A DNA stretch of 64,000 nt, taken from an uncultured Alphaproteobacteria bacterium (GTDB taxonomy: Bacteria > Pseudomonadota > Alphaproteobacteria > Paracaedibacterales > CAIULA01). Below are positions 9,599 through 19,438 of this stretch, piece by piece (the stretch's first letter is position 1; each line of letters starts with the position of its first letter). The position numbers were made by a program, and so were the translations under genes. Under the pieces are notes generated by a model. The model saw only the letters and a list, made by a program, of their open reading frames with translations, did not search any database and had not been told where the DNA came from. Location of the stretch: positions 62,001 through 126,000 of the forward strand of contig CAIULA010000008.1 of NCBI GenBank assembly GCA_903899945.1, read 5' to 3'.

Positions 9599-10192
9599 AT
9601 GAAACCAAATGGCTTTACAGTAGGCGTCGTCATTGCGATTCTAATCGTCATTTCTTATAAGGTCATTGGCCTTTTAGCAACCGGTTCAAAACAAGAAGCA
9701 GAAGGCTATACATTAAGTCTTTTAGATATTGGGTATCAAGCACTCAGCTCGCCCAAAAAAGTTCCCGATGCGTCTTTTCAGCTTTATAAAACCCCCGCGG
9801 TCGAGGGTGGAGCTGAGGCAAACTTAGCCAATTATAAAGGAAAGCCTGTGGTGCTTCATTTTTGGGCAACGTGGTGCGGTCCTTGTGTTGCTGAATTGCC
9901 GCATTATGATTCTTTTGCGGCAACTGGAGAGATTGTGAATATTGCCTTGTGCTCAGGCGGGGATACGGAAACTTTTGAAAAAGTTGATAACTTTTATAAA
10001 AGCCATTCTATTAAAAAATTACCGATTGCCTTAGATGCAAGGGGAAGCCTTTATAGATCTTTTGAAATCAGAGGCCTGCCGACAACTGTTTTCATCAACA
10101 AAGAAGGTTTTGAAATAGGACGTATTGTTGGAATGATTGACTGGAAGGATAAAAAAGTTGTTAAACTTTTAGCAAACTTACTTCAAAAATGA
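9599..10192 (+). CDS. Membrane-anchored TlpA/ResA-type thioredoxin-like protein
   Basis: The 197-residue protein has one N-terminal membrane segment (about residues 7-27) and then a redoxin domain. Its active site is WCGPC, with C93 and C96, in WATWCGPCVAEL. The cis-Pro loop is RGLPTTVFI. This pattern is typical of periplasmic disulfide reductases such as TlpA that serve cytochrome c maturation or cytochrome oxidase assembly. The natural partner cannot be told from this window. It starts 31 bases after truA and is probably cotranscribed with it. Confidence 0.85.
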   Translation: MKPNGFTVGVVIAILIVISYKVIGLLATGSKQEAEGYTLSLLDIGYQALSSPKKVPDASFQLYKTPAVEGGAEANLANYKGKPVVLHFWATWCGPCVAELPHYDSFAATGEIVNIALCSGGDTETFEKVDNFYKSHSIKKLPIALDARGSLYRSFEIRGLPTTVFINKEGFEIGRIVGMIDWKDKKVVKLLANLLQK

Positions 10193-10257
10193 TGGTGTCG
10201 CATGTTGTCAGAAATTTGTTATTCGGCGATAGCACCAGTCACTATTATAAAGATAAT

Positions 10258-11625
10258 CTATTTTCCACATGTTTTTCGGAGCATTTGATCAGTGATTTCA
10301 AGAGTTTTTTCTCTTTTGCAAGATGGATCTTTTGAACAAGCAATTTTTAAGTCATCAAACGTTGAGAGAGCTTTTTTACATTCCTTGATTTGCAAAGCTG
10401 TATTTATCAATAATATCAGAGTTTTTACATTTTCCGGTTTTATTCGATTAGCTCTATCAGCATAATTAAATGAATCCATAAGAAGCTCTTTGTTGTTTAG
10501 GGTATGACCGAAATGAGATGTAATCTTAGCAAGATTGTATAAAATAACTGCATTATTCGGATAAAGAAACAATGCTTCTCTAAAATAAGAAAAGGCCTGC
10601 ATATATTCATCAATGAGCATTTGGTAATGGCCTAAACTAATAAAAGTAGAAGCATTCATGGGTGCAATTTTATAAGCTTTAAACGCATTTTCTTTAATTA
10701 TGGAAACATAATTACTTCTTAAAACGTTGTCACTTGTGTTTTTGTATAGCTCTCTATAAATATAGGCCTTATGTAGATAAGTATAAAAGTTCTTTGGATT
10801 AAATGCTTCAGCAAGATTACAGTCTTCTATGGCGATGGCTTCCATCAATTTACAATAATTTAAGGTATCACCATCTATATTTTTCTTAATCTGAGTTTTT
10901 TTAATCCTATTAAGAGCTCTTAAGTTATAAAAAGTCGCTAAACGAGCACCACAAACGGTATGGGTATAAGTAGTAGGGTCGTTAATGTTGATGTTGTGTG
11001 AGTTTATATACTCTTTGATTAACATGTTGAGTTCTTTTTCAGCAAAATCAAATGAATCATTCGTCATGTAATTAAGCGCCTGATTAAGATGTTTTATTAT
11101 AATAAAGACATTTTTATGTTCCAAAATATTTTGCATAACGTTGTCTTGATATTTTAATCTTTCTTTTTCGGGCACAAACTTAGTAAGACCATCCAAAAGA
11201 TCTTCATTTCTTTTAAGGGTTATATGAATTTGTTGATCATTTTTACGATAAAACTGAGTGGATTTTAATATCTCCTCAGGAGATTTAGTATGGTCCAATA
11301 GAGTTTGTTCATATTCTGCTTCGGCATATAAAAAAGACAATAGATTACTATTTTGTTCCCATTGAGCGTTAAGGTAATCGTTAGTTTTTCTTAGAAATTC
11401 TGTATACTCGGTCCTTATCATCTGTTTTTCATTAAAATTCATGGCAACCCATGTGACCCATAGTGTTGCAATAAATGTTCCGAGTCCTACAATAAAAACT
11501 CCTATATTTATCAAAACTTCCGCTCTTTTTATTTCTTCGGACCACTTACGCCAAAGGGTAGAAGGGAGATTTGTTGGTTTATCGATAGGATTTTTATTAA
11601 AAAGAATTTTTGTAGATTTTAGCAT
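10258..11625 (-). CDS. Unknown membrane protein with a TPR-like C-terminal half
   Basis: I do not recognise a named family. The 455-residue protein has one strong membrane segment (about residues 38-64, LINIGVFIVGLGTFIATLWV) after a basic N-terminus. A long Glu/Lys-rich helical region follows. The C-terminal part, from about residue 270, contains helix pairs that look like tetratricopeptide repeats, for example AFSYFREALFLYPNNAVILY. It lies between the two T6SS clusters, on the same strand as both but in its own unit, convergent with the thioredoxin gene. A role as a scaffold is only a guess. Confidence 0.6.
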   Translation of the reverse strand: MLKSTKILFNKNPIDKPTNLPSTLWRKWSEEIKRAEVLINIGVFIVGLGTFIATLWVTWVAMNFNEKQMIRTEYTEFLRKTNDYLNAQWEQNSNLLSFLYAEAEYEQTLLDHTKSPEEILKSTQFYRKNDQQIHITLKRNEDLLDGLTKFVPEKERLKYQDNVMQNILEHKNVFIIIKHLNQALNYMTNDSFDFAEKELNMLIKEYINSHNININDPTTYTHTVCGARLATFYNLRALNRIKKTQIKKNIDGDTLNYCKLMEAIAIEDCNLAEAFNPKNFYTYLHKAYIYRELYKNTSDNVLRSNYVSIIKENAFKAYKIAPMNASTFISLGHYQMLIDEYMQAFSYFREALFLYPNNAVILYNLAKITSHFGHTLNNKELLMDSFNYADRANRIKPENVKTLILLINTALQIKECKKALSTFDDLKIACSKDPSCKREKTLEITDQMLRKTCGK

Positions 11626-11777
11626 GGATGTTATTCGTTATTGCATGAGGATATTTTCCGATAGGACGTAAAGGTAATGCACATATTTTATTAAGCAAAG
11701 TTGTAAGATCTATCTTTCTTCTCCTTACTTTTAAAAAATAATGGAGATTAACGTTAGAAAATCTCTACAAGTTATTT

Positions 11778-14700
11778 TTACTTTATTTTTTCCACCAATC
11801 TATTGGGTAAATGCAAAGCCTTAATATCTTTTAAAACCTCAAATAAGGCTCCTTGGATTAAAAATTGCGCCTTATAATTCCCAAGTGCAATATTTAGAAT
11901 ATTGGGTTCCGTTATGCTTTGGTGATCAATCATTTTAAAGATTGACCAAGGACCATCATATTTCTCAGTCAATATTTTTCCTTGAAAATCTGTACAACTT
12001 AGTGTGCATAGGTTCTTTTGGTTGGGAACAAACCACTGAATATTGGTTGAGAAAAGGGGGCCATGACGATACTCAATCTTTTGGTTGGCTAAGGTCCAGG
12101 TGATTGAGATGAGCCGTTTATCAAGGGTATGGGGTTCTATCGAAAAGGCTAAGTTCATATTCCCTTTTTCATCGAACATCAACTGTTGAAGCTTATGTAT
12201 TGTGTGGATAAGGGGTTTATGAATTTCTAAAGATGTCTTTGCGAAAGGAATGGTTTTTCCTTGGTCAAACACATGCAGGTAAGTTTTATAAAATTGATCA
12301 AATGCTCCATTCGGTCCAAAGAATTTTTTAAAGACAGAAAGAGGTGCATCTTGCGTTGATTCTGCAGAGAACGGATAGAGAGGGGCAAGTTCTTCCTCAA
12401 AGGGTTTTTTGAAGGTAATTTGCCATGCCTTGTTTATATGCTCGTCTGCAAGGCTTAATAAAACTTCCCAGCTATCTGTAATAATTTTATTGACCCAACT
12501 GCTAAGCGGTTCTGCTAGAGAAGACGCCGTTATCTTTAACAACTCCAAAGGGTGATTAGCCAGACTTTTTTCTAGAGTGTTTTGCACAAGAGAAAAAGCT
12601 GCTTTTGGAATATCTGCTTCACTCTGGAGTGGTGCTAGTAAACTATTAAGCTGACTGAGTTGAGTTAGAAGAGTTTGAATGACAGCTGGATTATTCTCTT
12701 TTGCTTGTAATAATTGACTGATATTTGAAAATATTTCAGCTTGAGAAGATGTCAAAAGATTCGCAATCTGAGAAACGTTATCTTGGTAAATAGTCAGGGT
12801 TTTGATCAAAGGAGAGTCTTTGCTGACTATTGTTTTTAAAACTTTGAGAAGTTGGTTTAGATCATTAATTGGAATGATTGTGTGCTCAGTTAAAAAGTTT
12901 TGCCAATTTATGAAATAATTTTGAGCATAGAGAGCATCTAGTTGCTCCCTTAAGGTATTTTTTAAAGCTTCACTGACGTTACTTCTTAAACCAACCGTTT
13001 GTTCATCTTGAAGGAGTTGTTCTAGAAAAGGCTCTTTTTGTTTTTGGAAAACTTCTTGAAAGCCTTGCTGGGTATAAAGCGCTGGGATACTAAAGATCTC
13101 ATTCTTTATTTGGATAAAAACCTCATAGAAATTGGGACAAACTTGCAAAGGAACAAAGGGGTTGGGATAATTTTGTTCTCCATATGACTGCAATCTATGA
13201 TACAGCTGATTAACCAGATTGCTGTGATCCAGAGTCTGACGTTTACTTTCAATAAGTTCAAAATTAACAGGAAGATAGGGCAGAGATTGTCTAAAGGCAA
13301 GATCTAGATAGTGCATATATTCATGGGTTCTTTTATCTGAAGTTTTGTTATTTTCTATCACTATTTTCCGAATAATTTCTTTAAGCGGTTTTTCTAAAGA
13401 AATTTTTCTAGTCTGGTCATTTGCGTTAAATAATAGATATATTTTCAGTAATTCCAGGTTTCTGGTTGGGTCTTTTTCTTCTTGAAGACGTTCCTCAATT
13501 TCATAAAAGAATAAGGGCAGAAAACGGTAGTCTAAAATGTAGTAAAAGGCATTCATAAGAGATGAACGCAGCTTTAAAATATGATCGGTCATACTCGGAC
13601 TTGGCCATGGAGAAGTATTTAGAGAATCAGCCGAGCTTTTCAAAAGATTTAGACTTGAGAGCCAAGAAAAACTTCCCCAAGTTTCGCCTTTTTCTAAAGC
13701 ACTTGGGTTTAAGTCTAATTCAGTGAAAAGGTTTTTTTCTATATATTGTATTTGCTTAAGTTCATGCACATAGTGTCTATACGATAAAATTCCATAACCA
13801 ATCATTAAAAGTATAAAGGCACAATAGCTCGCAATTTTTAGTTTTTTAAGAAGCCTTTTTGTTTGTGAATTATAAGTAGTTTCTGACGCATTAAAAGTAA
13901 TATGTTTTCCAAAAAAATCACTCAGAAAGAAAGATTTATTATGCGTATGAACAGTTTCTAAAGGCGCTTGATACGTTAATTTATATGCGTTCGTGAGTTC
14001 CGATAGATAGTAGTCTTGCGCTTTTCCTTCTTGAAGGGCACTTGAAAAATAAACACCATGAAGAAAAAAGGTCTTTTGAGTATTTTGTGGCAGAAAAAGT
14101 TCACTTACATAATATTCCAATGAATTTCTTAGAGCTGCTATTTGTTGAGGAAAGTTTATAACTTTCTTGGAAAACTCTAACGAAATATTTTCTTTGAGGA
14201 TAAGACTGAGGTTTGATTGAAGATGAGAAATAAAAGAATCATAGTTGTGTTTAAACTGATTGGACAAATACTCATGGTGAGAAGATTTAATTTCAAATCC
14301 CAATGCTTTTTCTGTGTGATTTTCGCTTGAAAAATATTCAGTAAATCCTTGTATAAGGTCACATTTAGTGAACAGTATGTAAATAGATAAATTAAGTCCC
14401 AGATTTTTTTGTAAATGCGAAAGCGATTGTTTCGTTTGTTTTATGGTTAAATCTCTAGTCTCTGCATCCATCGTTATTAATTCATTAATATCACAGGTGA
14501 GTATAACTCCTTCTACTGGTTTATGATGTCTGTATTTTTTTAACAGCTTAATCAAAGCAATAGGTAATGCTTCTTTTTCTTGTGATGGGATGATTTCAAT
14601 AAAAACGCCCTCTTTGAAGAAACTCCATTTCGTTTCACTTGTTTCTTGAAGTCTTGATAAGGTTCTTTGGAGAAAATCGTCTAAAATGGGAGGATCTAAA

Positions 14701-15140
14701 TCCGCATTCTGAATAGCAGATGATTTGCCCGAATTTTTTGGGCCCATAACTAAGAACCAGGGCGTTTTTACAAAACATTTTTGAGAACTGCGATTAAAGA
14801 ATAAATTTGCTTTTAAAGTGGAGATGATTAAAAAGATGGATTTTCTTAAACTTTTTTGTTCGGCTTTGTCTTTTTGAACAGATGGATCTGACGAACTATC
14901 TCCTTCTACCAATGCATAAAGAAATTTTTGATTAGTCTTATGGGAAACAATCTTGATAATTAGAAACCGAATGAGCCAGAAAAAAAGAAAAAGCCCAATT
15001 ATGTAAAGGCGCGTTGAAGCTTTTGCAAAGGCAGATAAGAGGGTTATTTTTGAGAAATAACCACTTACCCAAACAAAAGTACAAACTAGGAACAATCCAA
15101 TTAAATTGAGGATTTCAGGGATATTCCAAGATTTTTTCAT
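11778..15140 (-). CDS. tssM: T6SS inner-membrane complex protein TssM (IcmF family)
   Basis: TssM spans the inner membrane and links TssL to the TssJ lipoprotein in the trans-envelope channel. The 1120-residue protein has two N-terminal membrane segments (about 11-29 and 45-65) and a cytoplasmic GTPase-like domain with an intact Walker A, GPKNSGKS, at 133-140. A third membrane segment lies near 430-455, followed by a long periplasmic region. The length is normal. It overlaps tssL by four bases (ATGA) and is the last gene of the operon. Confidence 0.95.
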   Translation of the reverse strand: MKKSWNIPEILNLIGLFLVCTFVWVSGYFSKITLLSAFAKASTRLYIIGLFLFFWLIRFLIIKIVSHKTNQKFLYALVEGDSSSDPSVQKDKAEQKSLRKSIFLIISTLKANLFFNRSSQKCFVKTPWFLVMGPKNSGKSSAIQNADLDPPILDDFLQRTLSRLQETSETKWSFFKEGVFIEIIPSQEKEALPIALIKLLKKYRHHKPVEGVILTCDINELITMDAETRDLTIKQTKQSLSHLQKNLGLNLSIYILFTKCDLIQGFTEYFSSENHTEKALGFEIKSSHHEYLSNQFKHNYDSFISHLQSNLSLILKENISLEFSKKVINFPQQIAALRNSLEYYVSELFLPQNTQKTFFLHGVYFSSALQEGKAQDYYLSELTNAYKLTYQAPLETVHTHNKSFFLSDFFGKHITFNASETTYNSQTKRLLKKLKIASYCAFILLMIGYGILSYRHYVHELKQIQYIEKNLFTELDLNPSALEKGETWGSFSWLSSLNLLKSSADSLNTSPWPSPSMTDHILKLRSSLMNAFYYILDYRFLPLFFYEIEERLQEEKDPTRNLELLKIYLLFNANDQTRKISLEKPLKEIIRKIVIENNKTSDKRTHEYMHYLDLAFRQSLPYLPVNFELIESKRQTLDHSNLVNQLYHRLQSYGEQNYPNPFVPLQVCPNFYEVFIQIKNEIFSIPALYTQQGFQEVFQKQKEPFLEQLLQDEQTVGLRSNVSEALKNTLREQLDALYAQNYFINWQNFLTEHTIIPINDLNQLLKVLKTIVSKDSPLIKTLTIYQDNVSQIANLLTSSQAEIFSNISQLLQAKENNPAVIQTLLTQLSQLNSLLAPLQSEADIPKAAFSLVQNTLEKSLANHPLELLKITASSLAEPLSSWVNKIITDSWEVLLSLADEHINKAWQITFKKPFEEELAPLYPFSAESTQDAPLSVFKKFFGPNGAFDQFYKTYLHVFDQGKTIPFAKTSLEIHKPLIHTIHKLQQLMFDEKGNMNLAFSIEPHTLDKRLISITWTLANQKIEYRHGPLFSTNIQWFVPNQKNLCTLSCTDFQGKILTEKYDGPWSIFKMIDHQSITEPNILNIALGNYKAQFLIQGALFEVLKDIKALHLPNRLVEKIK

Positions 15141-15871
15141 TGATTTTCACCATTCTTAAAAATGTCTTCAAGCAGTATCAAAGAGGGCCGCATAGCGTTG
15201 TCTAATTTCTTATCAAGTGACAGAATAAAAAAGGATGTAAGGAGAAATGAAAAAAATATAAAAAACCAAAGTGATGTTCTTTTGGTGTGAGAGTTTTTTT
15301 GAGAGTGAGAGGGCGTATTTAGAAGCACAGACGAAGTAGAAAGATAGGGCAAAATCGCTTGTGATAAATTTTGTTGTTCAGCCTTTAGAATTAGGGGATC
15401 TTTGTTAAAGTTTTTTCCTTTGAATCCTAAGGACAATATAAGGTGTAAAATCTCTAAAATGTGAGCATTTTCTTGAGGGTTTTCGAGCATATTATCTAAA
15501 ATGAGATAAAATCTTTCTCCTCCAAAGGTTTCTTTGTAAAAGATATTAAGTAAAGTGTTTTCTGCCCAGTTTTCTTGTCCCTCTTGGGTATTCATAATGG
15601 CTTCGTCTAAGGCAGCGCAAAGACAATATTGTAAGGCTAAAATGGTGCGAGCCGGATAGGCTTTACTAATTTCTTTGATGAATTTTTTAAACTCATCAAT
15701 AAGCAGAGTTCTAAAATTGTCTTGGCTGCCTTTTAAAGCTTTTGTTTTCCAAGAAAGTAATAATCCTAAAAGGGGAATGGACGAATAAAGTAGTAAATTG
15801 GAAGATGGTAAAGGCATCCCCTCTGGGTGAAAAGAATCAGGCATTTCTTTTGATTTGGAATAAAATTTCAT
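15137..15871 (-). CDS. tssL: T6SS inner-membrane protein TssL (DotU/IcmH family)
   Basis: TssL is a tail-anchored protein with a cytoplasmic hook-like helical domain that contacts the baseplate. The 244-residue protein shows the family motif LQYCLCAALDEAIM, then WAENTLLNIFYKETFGGERFY, and ends with a single membrane segment (about 203-222). A short periplasmic tail without a peptidoglycan-binding OmpA domain follows. It sits between tssK and tssM as in many T6SS clusters. Confidence 0.93.
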   Translation of the reverse strand: MKFYSKSKEMPDSFHPEGMPLPSSNLLLYSSIPLLGLLLSWKTKALKGSQDNFRTLLIDEFKKFIKEISKAYPARTILALQYCLCAALDEAIMNTQEGQENWAENTLLNIFYKETFGGERFYLILDNMLENPQENAHILEILHLILSLGFKGKNFNKDPLILKAEQQNLSQAILPYLSTSSVLLNTPSHSQKNSHTKRTSLWFFIFFSFLLTSFFILSLDKKLDNAMRPSLILLEDIFKNGENQ

Positions 15872-15889
15872 AAAAACAGCCTTTCTTAT

Positions 15890-17227
15890 TTAAAGTTCTT
15901 CATAACTTGCCAAAAATTCTATTTTAAAACTTGGAAAATTACCGCTCAGGTGAAAAGCTACACCGGTTGATTCCAAAATGTTTTGCCATTCAGAATGGCT
16001 TTTATCTAATAAGAAATAGACGTAACCGGCAAAAAAAGGGAGACGCCTGGGAACTACTGACAAAGCGGTAATGTTAACTCCAGGGATCGCATAATTTACA
16101 AGATTGTGAATGCCCTCAATAGAACCAATCTTTAATTGACTTGGAAGTTGTTGGCGTAATTCTTCAGTTGGAATATCGGCACTGACTGCAATAATAAATT
16201 CTGCTTCATCAAGTAAGTTTTTATCAAAAATTGTGGCACTCCACAAATTTAGAGACTCTTCTTTTAAGGAAAGAGAAAAAGCCTTTTGCTGAATTGTATG
16301 ACTTAAATACTCTCTTAGATTTTCCTGCAGAGGGTCGAAGGTTTTGTTGAAATCATTATGAAAATAAAGAAAGCTAAAATCAGGTTTTCTATTTTTTGAA
16401 AGATATGTGGAAAAAGCGGCATACGCCCCAGACAATAAGGAATAAAAATCAAAAGCTGAAACTCTTTCTTCGTTTGCAAGATTTTGCAGATATTGTTCGT
16501 ATTGATTCAAGATTTGTAATAAAAGAACCTCTTCAATTTCAAGAAGGTTTTCATCATTCATAAGAGAAAGTTGATTAGCAAGATTATCTCGTTTTTGACT
16601 AATCAGTCCTAAAATTTCAGTAAGAAAAGCACAAAGTTTCGCGTTGGTTTTAATGTTGAGATAAGTGGCAAGAAAAGTTTCATCTAGCTTAACAAGATTG
16701 GTGTTACTAACTTCACTTATTTTGGCAATAGGCAAAGCAATGTAATCCTTCAATTCTTCTTCATTGGTAAAGAGACATAAAGAAAGGTTGCAAACTTGTA
16801 TGTTATTAAAATCGTTTATATCATTCGAAGTGTTATTCATAATTTTTAGGGATGCGCTTTTATAACGAGGCAATTGAAGAGTGCTTTGATGTGGATCAAT
16901 GATTTCTGCCGTTCCCGTCCGAAAAAGAGGAATTCCCAGGTAAACAGTTAAATTTTTTGTATTGGGTGATATTTGTAAGGGGATTGGAAGAGGATCTACG
17001 TCAGGTGCATTAATGAAGGTTCCATCTTGAAAAGCGCCATAACAGCTTTTAAGAGCGATTTTTCCAACCAACAAAAGTTCATTATCAATTTCAAGTTTTT
17101 CAAACCCCCAAAAATATTTTGATAGTTTGAGAGTGTTTCTAATTAGGAAATCAAAATAACGATCCTGCTGTTGAAAATGTTGGGGAAAAAGAAACATCCC
17201 CTCTGACCAAACAACTTTGTTGTACAT
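15890..17227 (-). CDS. tssK: T6SS baseplate subunit TssK
   Basis: TssK trimers connect the baseplate wedge to the TssL/TssM membrane complex. The 445-residue protein begins with the diagnostic VVWSEGMFLFPQHFQQQDRY. It has the usual length, with a C-terminal receptor-binding-like region around VNYAIPGVNITALSVVPRRL. It is preceded by a clear GGAGG-type ribosome-binding site and stands between tssJ and tssL. Confidence 0.96.
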   Translation of the reverse strand: MYNKVVWSEGMFLFPQHFQQQDRYFDFLIRNTLKLSKYFWGFEKLEIDNELLLVGKIALKSCYGAFQDGTFINAPDVDPLPIPLQISPNTKNLTVYLGIPLFRTGTAEIIDPHQSTLQLPRYKSASLKIMNNTSNDINDFNNIQVCNLSLCLFTNEEELKDYIALPIAKISEVSNTNLVKLDETFLATYLNIKTNAKLCAFLTEILGLISQKRDNLANQLSLMNDENLLEIEEVLLLQILNQYEQYLQNLANEERVSAFDFYSLLSGAYAAFSTYLSKNRKPDFSFLYFHNDFNKTFDPLQENLREYLSHTIQQKAFSLSLKEESLNLWSATIFDKNLLDEAEFIIAVSADIPTEELRQQLPSQLKIGSIEGIHNLVNYAIPGVNITALSVVPRRLPFFAGYVYFLLDKSHSEWQNILESTGVAFHLSGNFPSFKIEFLASYEEL

Positions 17228-17246
17228 TTCGCGCCTCCTTGCTGAT

Positions 17247-17732
17247 TTATTTCTGTTCTGCTACCAAAGCTTGATTTTCTAAGACTATGAAATCATCAGC
17301 GATAAGTTTTAAGTTAAGGCCTGTATTTGGGATTTTCTCCCTAACGGCAATTTGTTTATAGTGGGCTTTATCAATGTTTTGAAACGCCACAACAATACCA
17401 ATGAAATTAGTAAGTGCGTCTAGGGTGAGTTCATTCTTCACGCATTCATTCGGTTTGATAACAAGCCTTGTCTGAGCTGTTAAATCTGACCCTAGGGTTT
17501 TTTTAGAATTTTGATAAAGATCTAAGAAATCTGCCGCTTCAAAAGTAGAAGTACTTTTCAATTGAAATATCAGCAGATCAACAGGAGAAGGTTGTCCATT
17601 CACATCTGGATTTAATTCAGAACTTCCATACGTTGTTAGTTGCAATTTGTTAGGGTCAGAAAAGATAGAGCAACCTGGCAAAGAAAGCGCAAGAATAAAT
17701 AGAAAGAGAAAATTAAATTTTTGTAAAATCAT
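17247..17732 (-). CDS. tssJ: T6SS outer-membrane lipoprotein TssJ
   Basis: TssJ anchors the membrane complex in the outer membrane by binding the periplasmic end of TssM. The 161-residue protein has a signal peptide ending in the lipobox LPGC (Cys21). A transthyretin-like strand pattern follows, including PVDLLIFQLKSTSTFEAADF and RLVIKPNE. The SciN/TssJ-type spacing and the position directly upstream of tssK support the call. Confidence 0.9.
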   Translation of the reverse strand: MILQKFNFLFLFILALSLPGCSIFSDPNKLQLTTYGSSELNPDVNGQPSPVDLLIFQLKSTSTFEAADFLDLYQNSKKTLGSDLTAQTRLVIKPNECVKNELTLDALTNFIGIVVAFQNIDKAHYKQIAVREKIPNTGLNLKLIADDFIVLENQALVAEQK

Positions 17733-17784
17733 ATAAGCAAGCCTTTATTGGGTTTGGGTCCTTTACGGGGTGGTCAAAATATTT

Positions 17785-18297
17785 TCAATGAGATGGAATT
17801 TTCCTTCTGATCCATTTGTTCGGTGGTTTGAGTGTTTCTTTGAGTTTATTCTTATTGGGTTTATTTGAAGTTTCCTCTTCTTGGTTTGAGAGCAAGCGAG
17901 TGACTGGAAAAGCCAAAGAAGCAGTTTTAAAATTAAAATTTTCATACAAAAAAGCTAGGGGATCATTTTCTTGGCTAAAATCACTTGTGTGCTTACTAAA
18001 AGGTTCCAGAGAATCTTTTAGTAAGATGTGATCATAGCTCTTTACCGAAGGTGCCTCTTCTATCTCAAATTGGATATGAAAATCTTCATTTTGAATAGAA
18101 TCCCCGGATTTGATGGGCGTTAATTGGGAATTTAATACAAAGAAATAACCGCTTTCATTTGAATAGAGGTTGCATTCAAACTCGGAAATATGAGATAGGT
18201 CCTGTGCGACACGATTTTTCTTTTTAAAAGAAGCTAATTTTTTGAAAATTCCCTTCTTCTTTTCAAGTGTTGAAAATTTAAGCTTCAGGGTATACAT
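17785..18297 (-). CDS. Small FHA-like protein of the T6SS operon (TagH/ImpI-like)
   Basis: The 170-residue protein lies between tssG and tssJ. Its first 100 residues resemble an FHA domain core: a strand with ISEFECNLYS, then GYFFVLNSQLTPIKSGDSIQ and NEDFHIQFEI, matching the late part of the phosphothreonine-binding fold. The early glycine-arginine and serine ligands typical of FHA domains are not clear, so binding may be lost. The rest is low-complexity and basic at the end. The ATG at 18297 is preferred; a TTG lies seven codons upstream. The identification is tentative. Confidence 0.5.
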   Translation of the reverse strand: MYTLKLKFSTLEKKKGIFKKLASFKKKNRVAQDLSHISEFECNLYSNESGYFFVLNSQLTPIKSGDSIQNEDFHIQFEIEEAPSVKSYDHILLKDSLEPFSKHTSDFSQENDPLAFLYENFNFKTASLAFPVTRLLSNQEEETSNKPNKNKLKETLKPPNKWIRRKIPSH

Positions 18298-19438
18298 TTT
18301 TGCCCATCTCTTTAGCAAGGTTGTTTTTTTGCATAAAAGATAAAACTCTGGATTTCTCTATGTTGGTATCTGCTCTATCAATTGGATTATCTTTTGAAAT
18401 AACCCAACTATTCCATCCTAATGAAAAAGGCCTGTTAGAACTTAGCTGACATTTTGGCACCTCCTCTTTCTTTAAGAGGAGACGAATATTAAAATCTAGA
18501 TTGTTGTTGCAGTAATATTTAGCAATTTGAACAATCTCAAAAATAAGAGAACCGTTAGGAAGAATCTTATTAAAAATTGATAGAGGCACAGGGCCAATCA
18601 AAATTGTGAATTTGCTAGTTTTGCTCCACACTTTAGACCCAACCATAGCGTCTTTGCCAAGCCTGTTATAATTGGCTTTCAAGGGCAATGTCGCAATCCG
18701 AGTTAATTCCTTTTTAGGAAGATTTAAATAGCTTCCGCAAAATTGTTCCACTTTTACGGGCAAAGACAAAAAAACGGATAACATGCTTTGCAAGCTACAG
18801 GCTGATGCAGGTTGTTGAGTTAATAATCCAGAAAAAAAAGTAGCAACGTTGGCGGGAAGAAGGTTGGAAGTACTTTTTAATGCAGAACCATGAAGGCCAC
18901 TTAAAATAAGTTTGGTAACATCATGGGGGCTTTCGTATTTTTGTGAGCGCTCAAAATGCATATAAATGCGGTTCTTAGCCCATGCCCGGTAGAAAAAAGA
19001 GGAAATTCTGTGATTAAAAATATCAAGAAAATCTTTCAGCGCTAAATCTCCATAACGGATACGTTCTAAGATCTCTTCTGTATAGTGGTAGGGAAGAGTT
19101 CCGCCGGCTCCTAAAAAATTACCGATCGAAACTTCCAGTACAGGCTGAGAAAAAGAATTTTGCGATGTCGAGGGGAGAAGAGTGCATTGTTTTACATTTG
19201 CCGCTGAAAAAGCAAAGGATACAAATGCTTTGAAACGCAAAGCTTCTGTTGCAGGTGCCAAATCATATCCCACACTTCTCAAAGTTTTTCTAGAGATTTT
19301 TTGAGACCAAGGCAAATCGATAGTTTTTGGAAGCTCTAACCCTTCAAGAAGTCTGACGGCTTGAAAAAAATCGAAAGTCTGCGGCTGTCTTATTAATGTA
19401 TCTAAACAAGTGGCTTGAGGCCGGCTCTGGGGTCCCAT
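18278..19438 (-). CDS. tssG: T6SS baseplate subunit TssG
   Basis: TssG forms the core of the baseplate wedge with two copies of TssF. The 386-residue protein has the typical start LIRQPQTFDFFQAVRLLE and the middle motif LGAGGTLPYHYTEEI. It also has FYRAWAKNRIYMHFE, and PVKVEQFCGSYLNL further on. Two ATGs lie three codons apart; the inner one has a better distance to the AGGAG. The gene overlaps both tssF and the FHA-like gene, which suggests tight translational coupling. Confidence 0.93.
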   Translation of the reverse strand: MGPQSRPQATCLDTLIRQPQTFDFFQAVRLLEGLELPKTIDLPWSQKISRKTLRSVGYDLAPATEALRFKAFVSFAFSAANVKQCTLLPSTSQNSFSQPVLEVSIGNFLGAGGTLPYHYTEEILERIRYGDLALKDFLDIFNHRISSFFYRAWAKNRIYMHFERSQKYESPHDVTKLILSGLHGSALKSTSNLLPANVATFFSGLLTQQPASACSLQSMLSVFLSLPVKVEQFCGSYLNLPKKELTRIATLPLKANYNRLGKDAMVGSKVWSKTSKFTILIGPVPLSIFNKILPNGSLIFEIVQIAKYYCNNNLDFNIRLLLKKEEVPKCQLSSNRPFSLGWNSWVISKDNPIDRADTNIEKSRVLSFMQKNNLAKEMGKNVYPEA

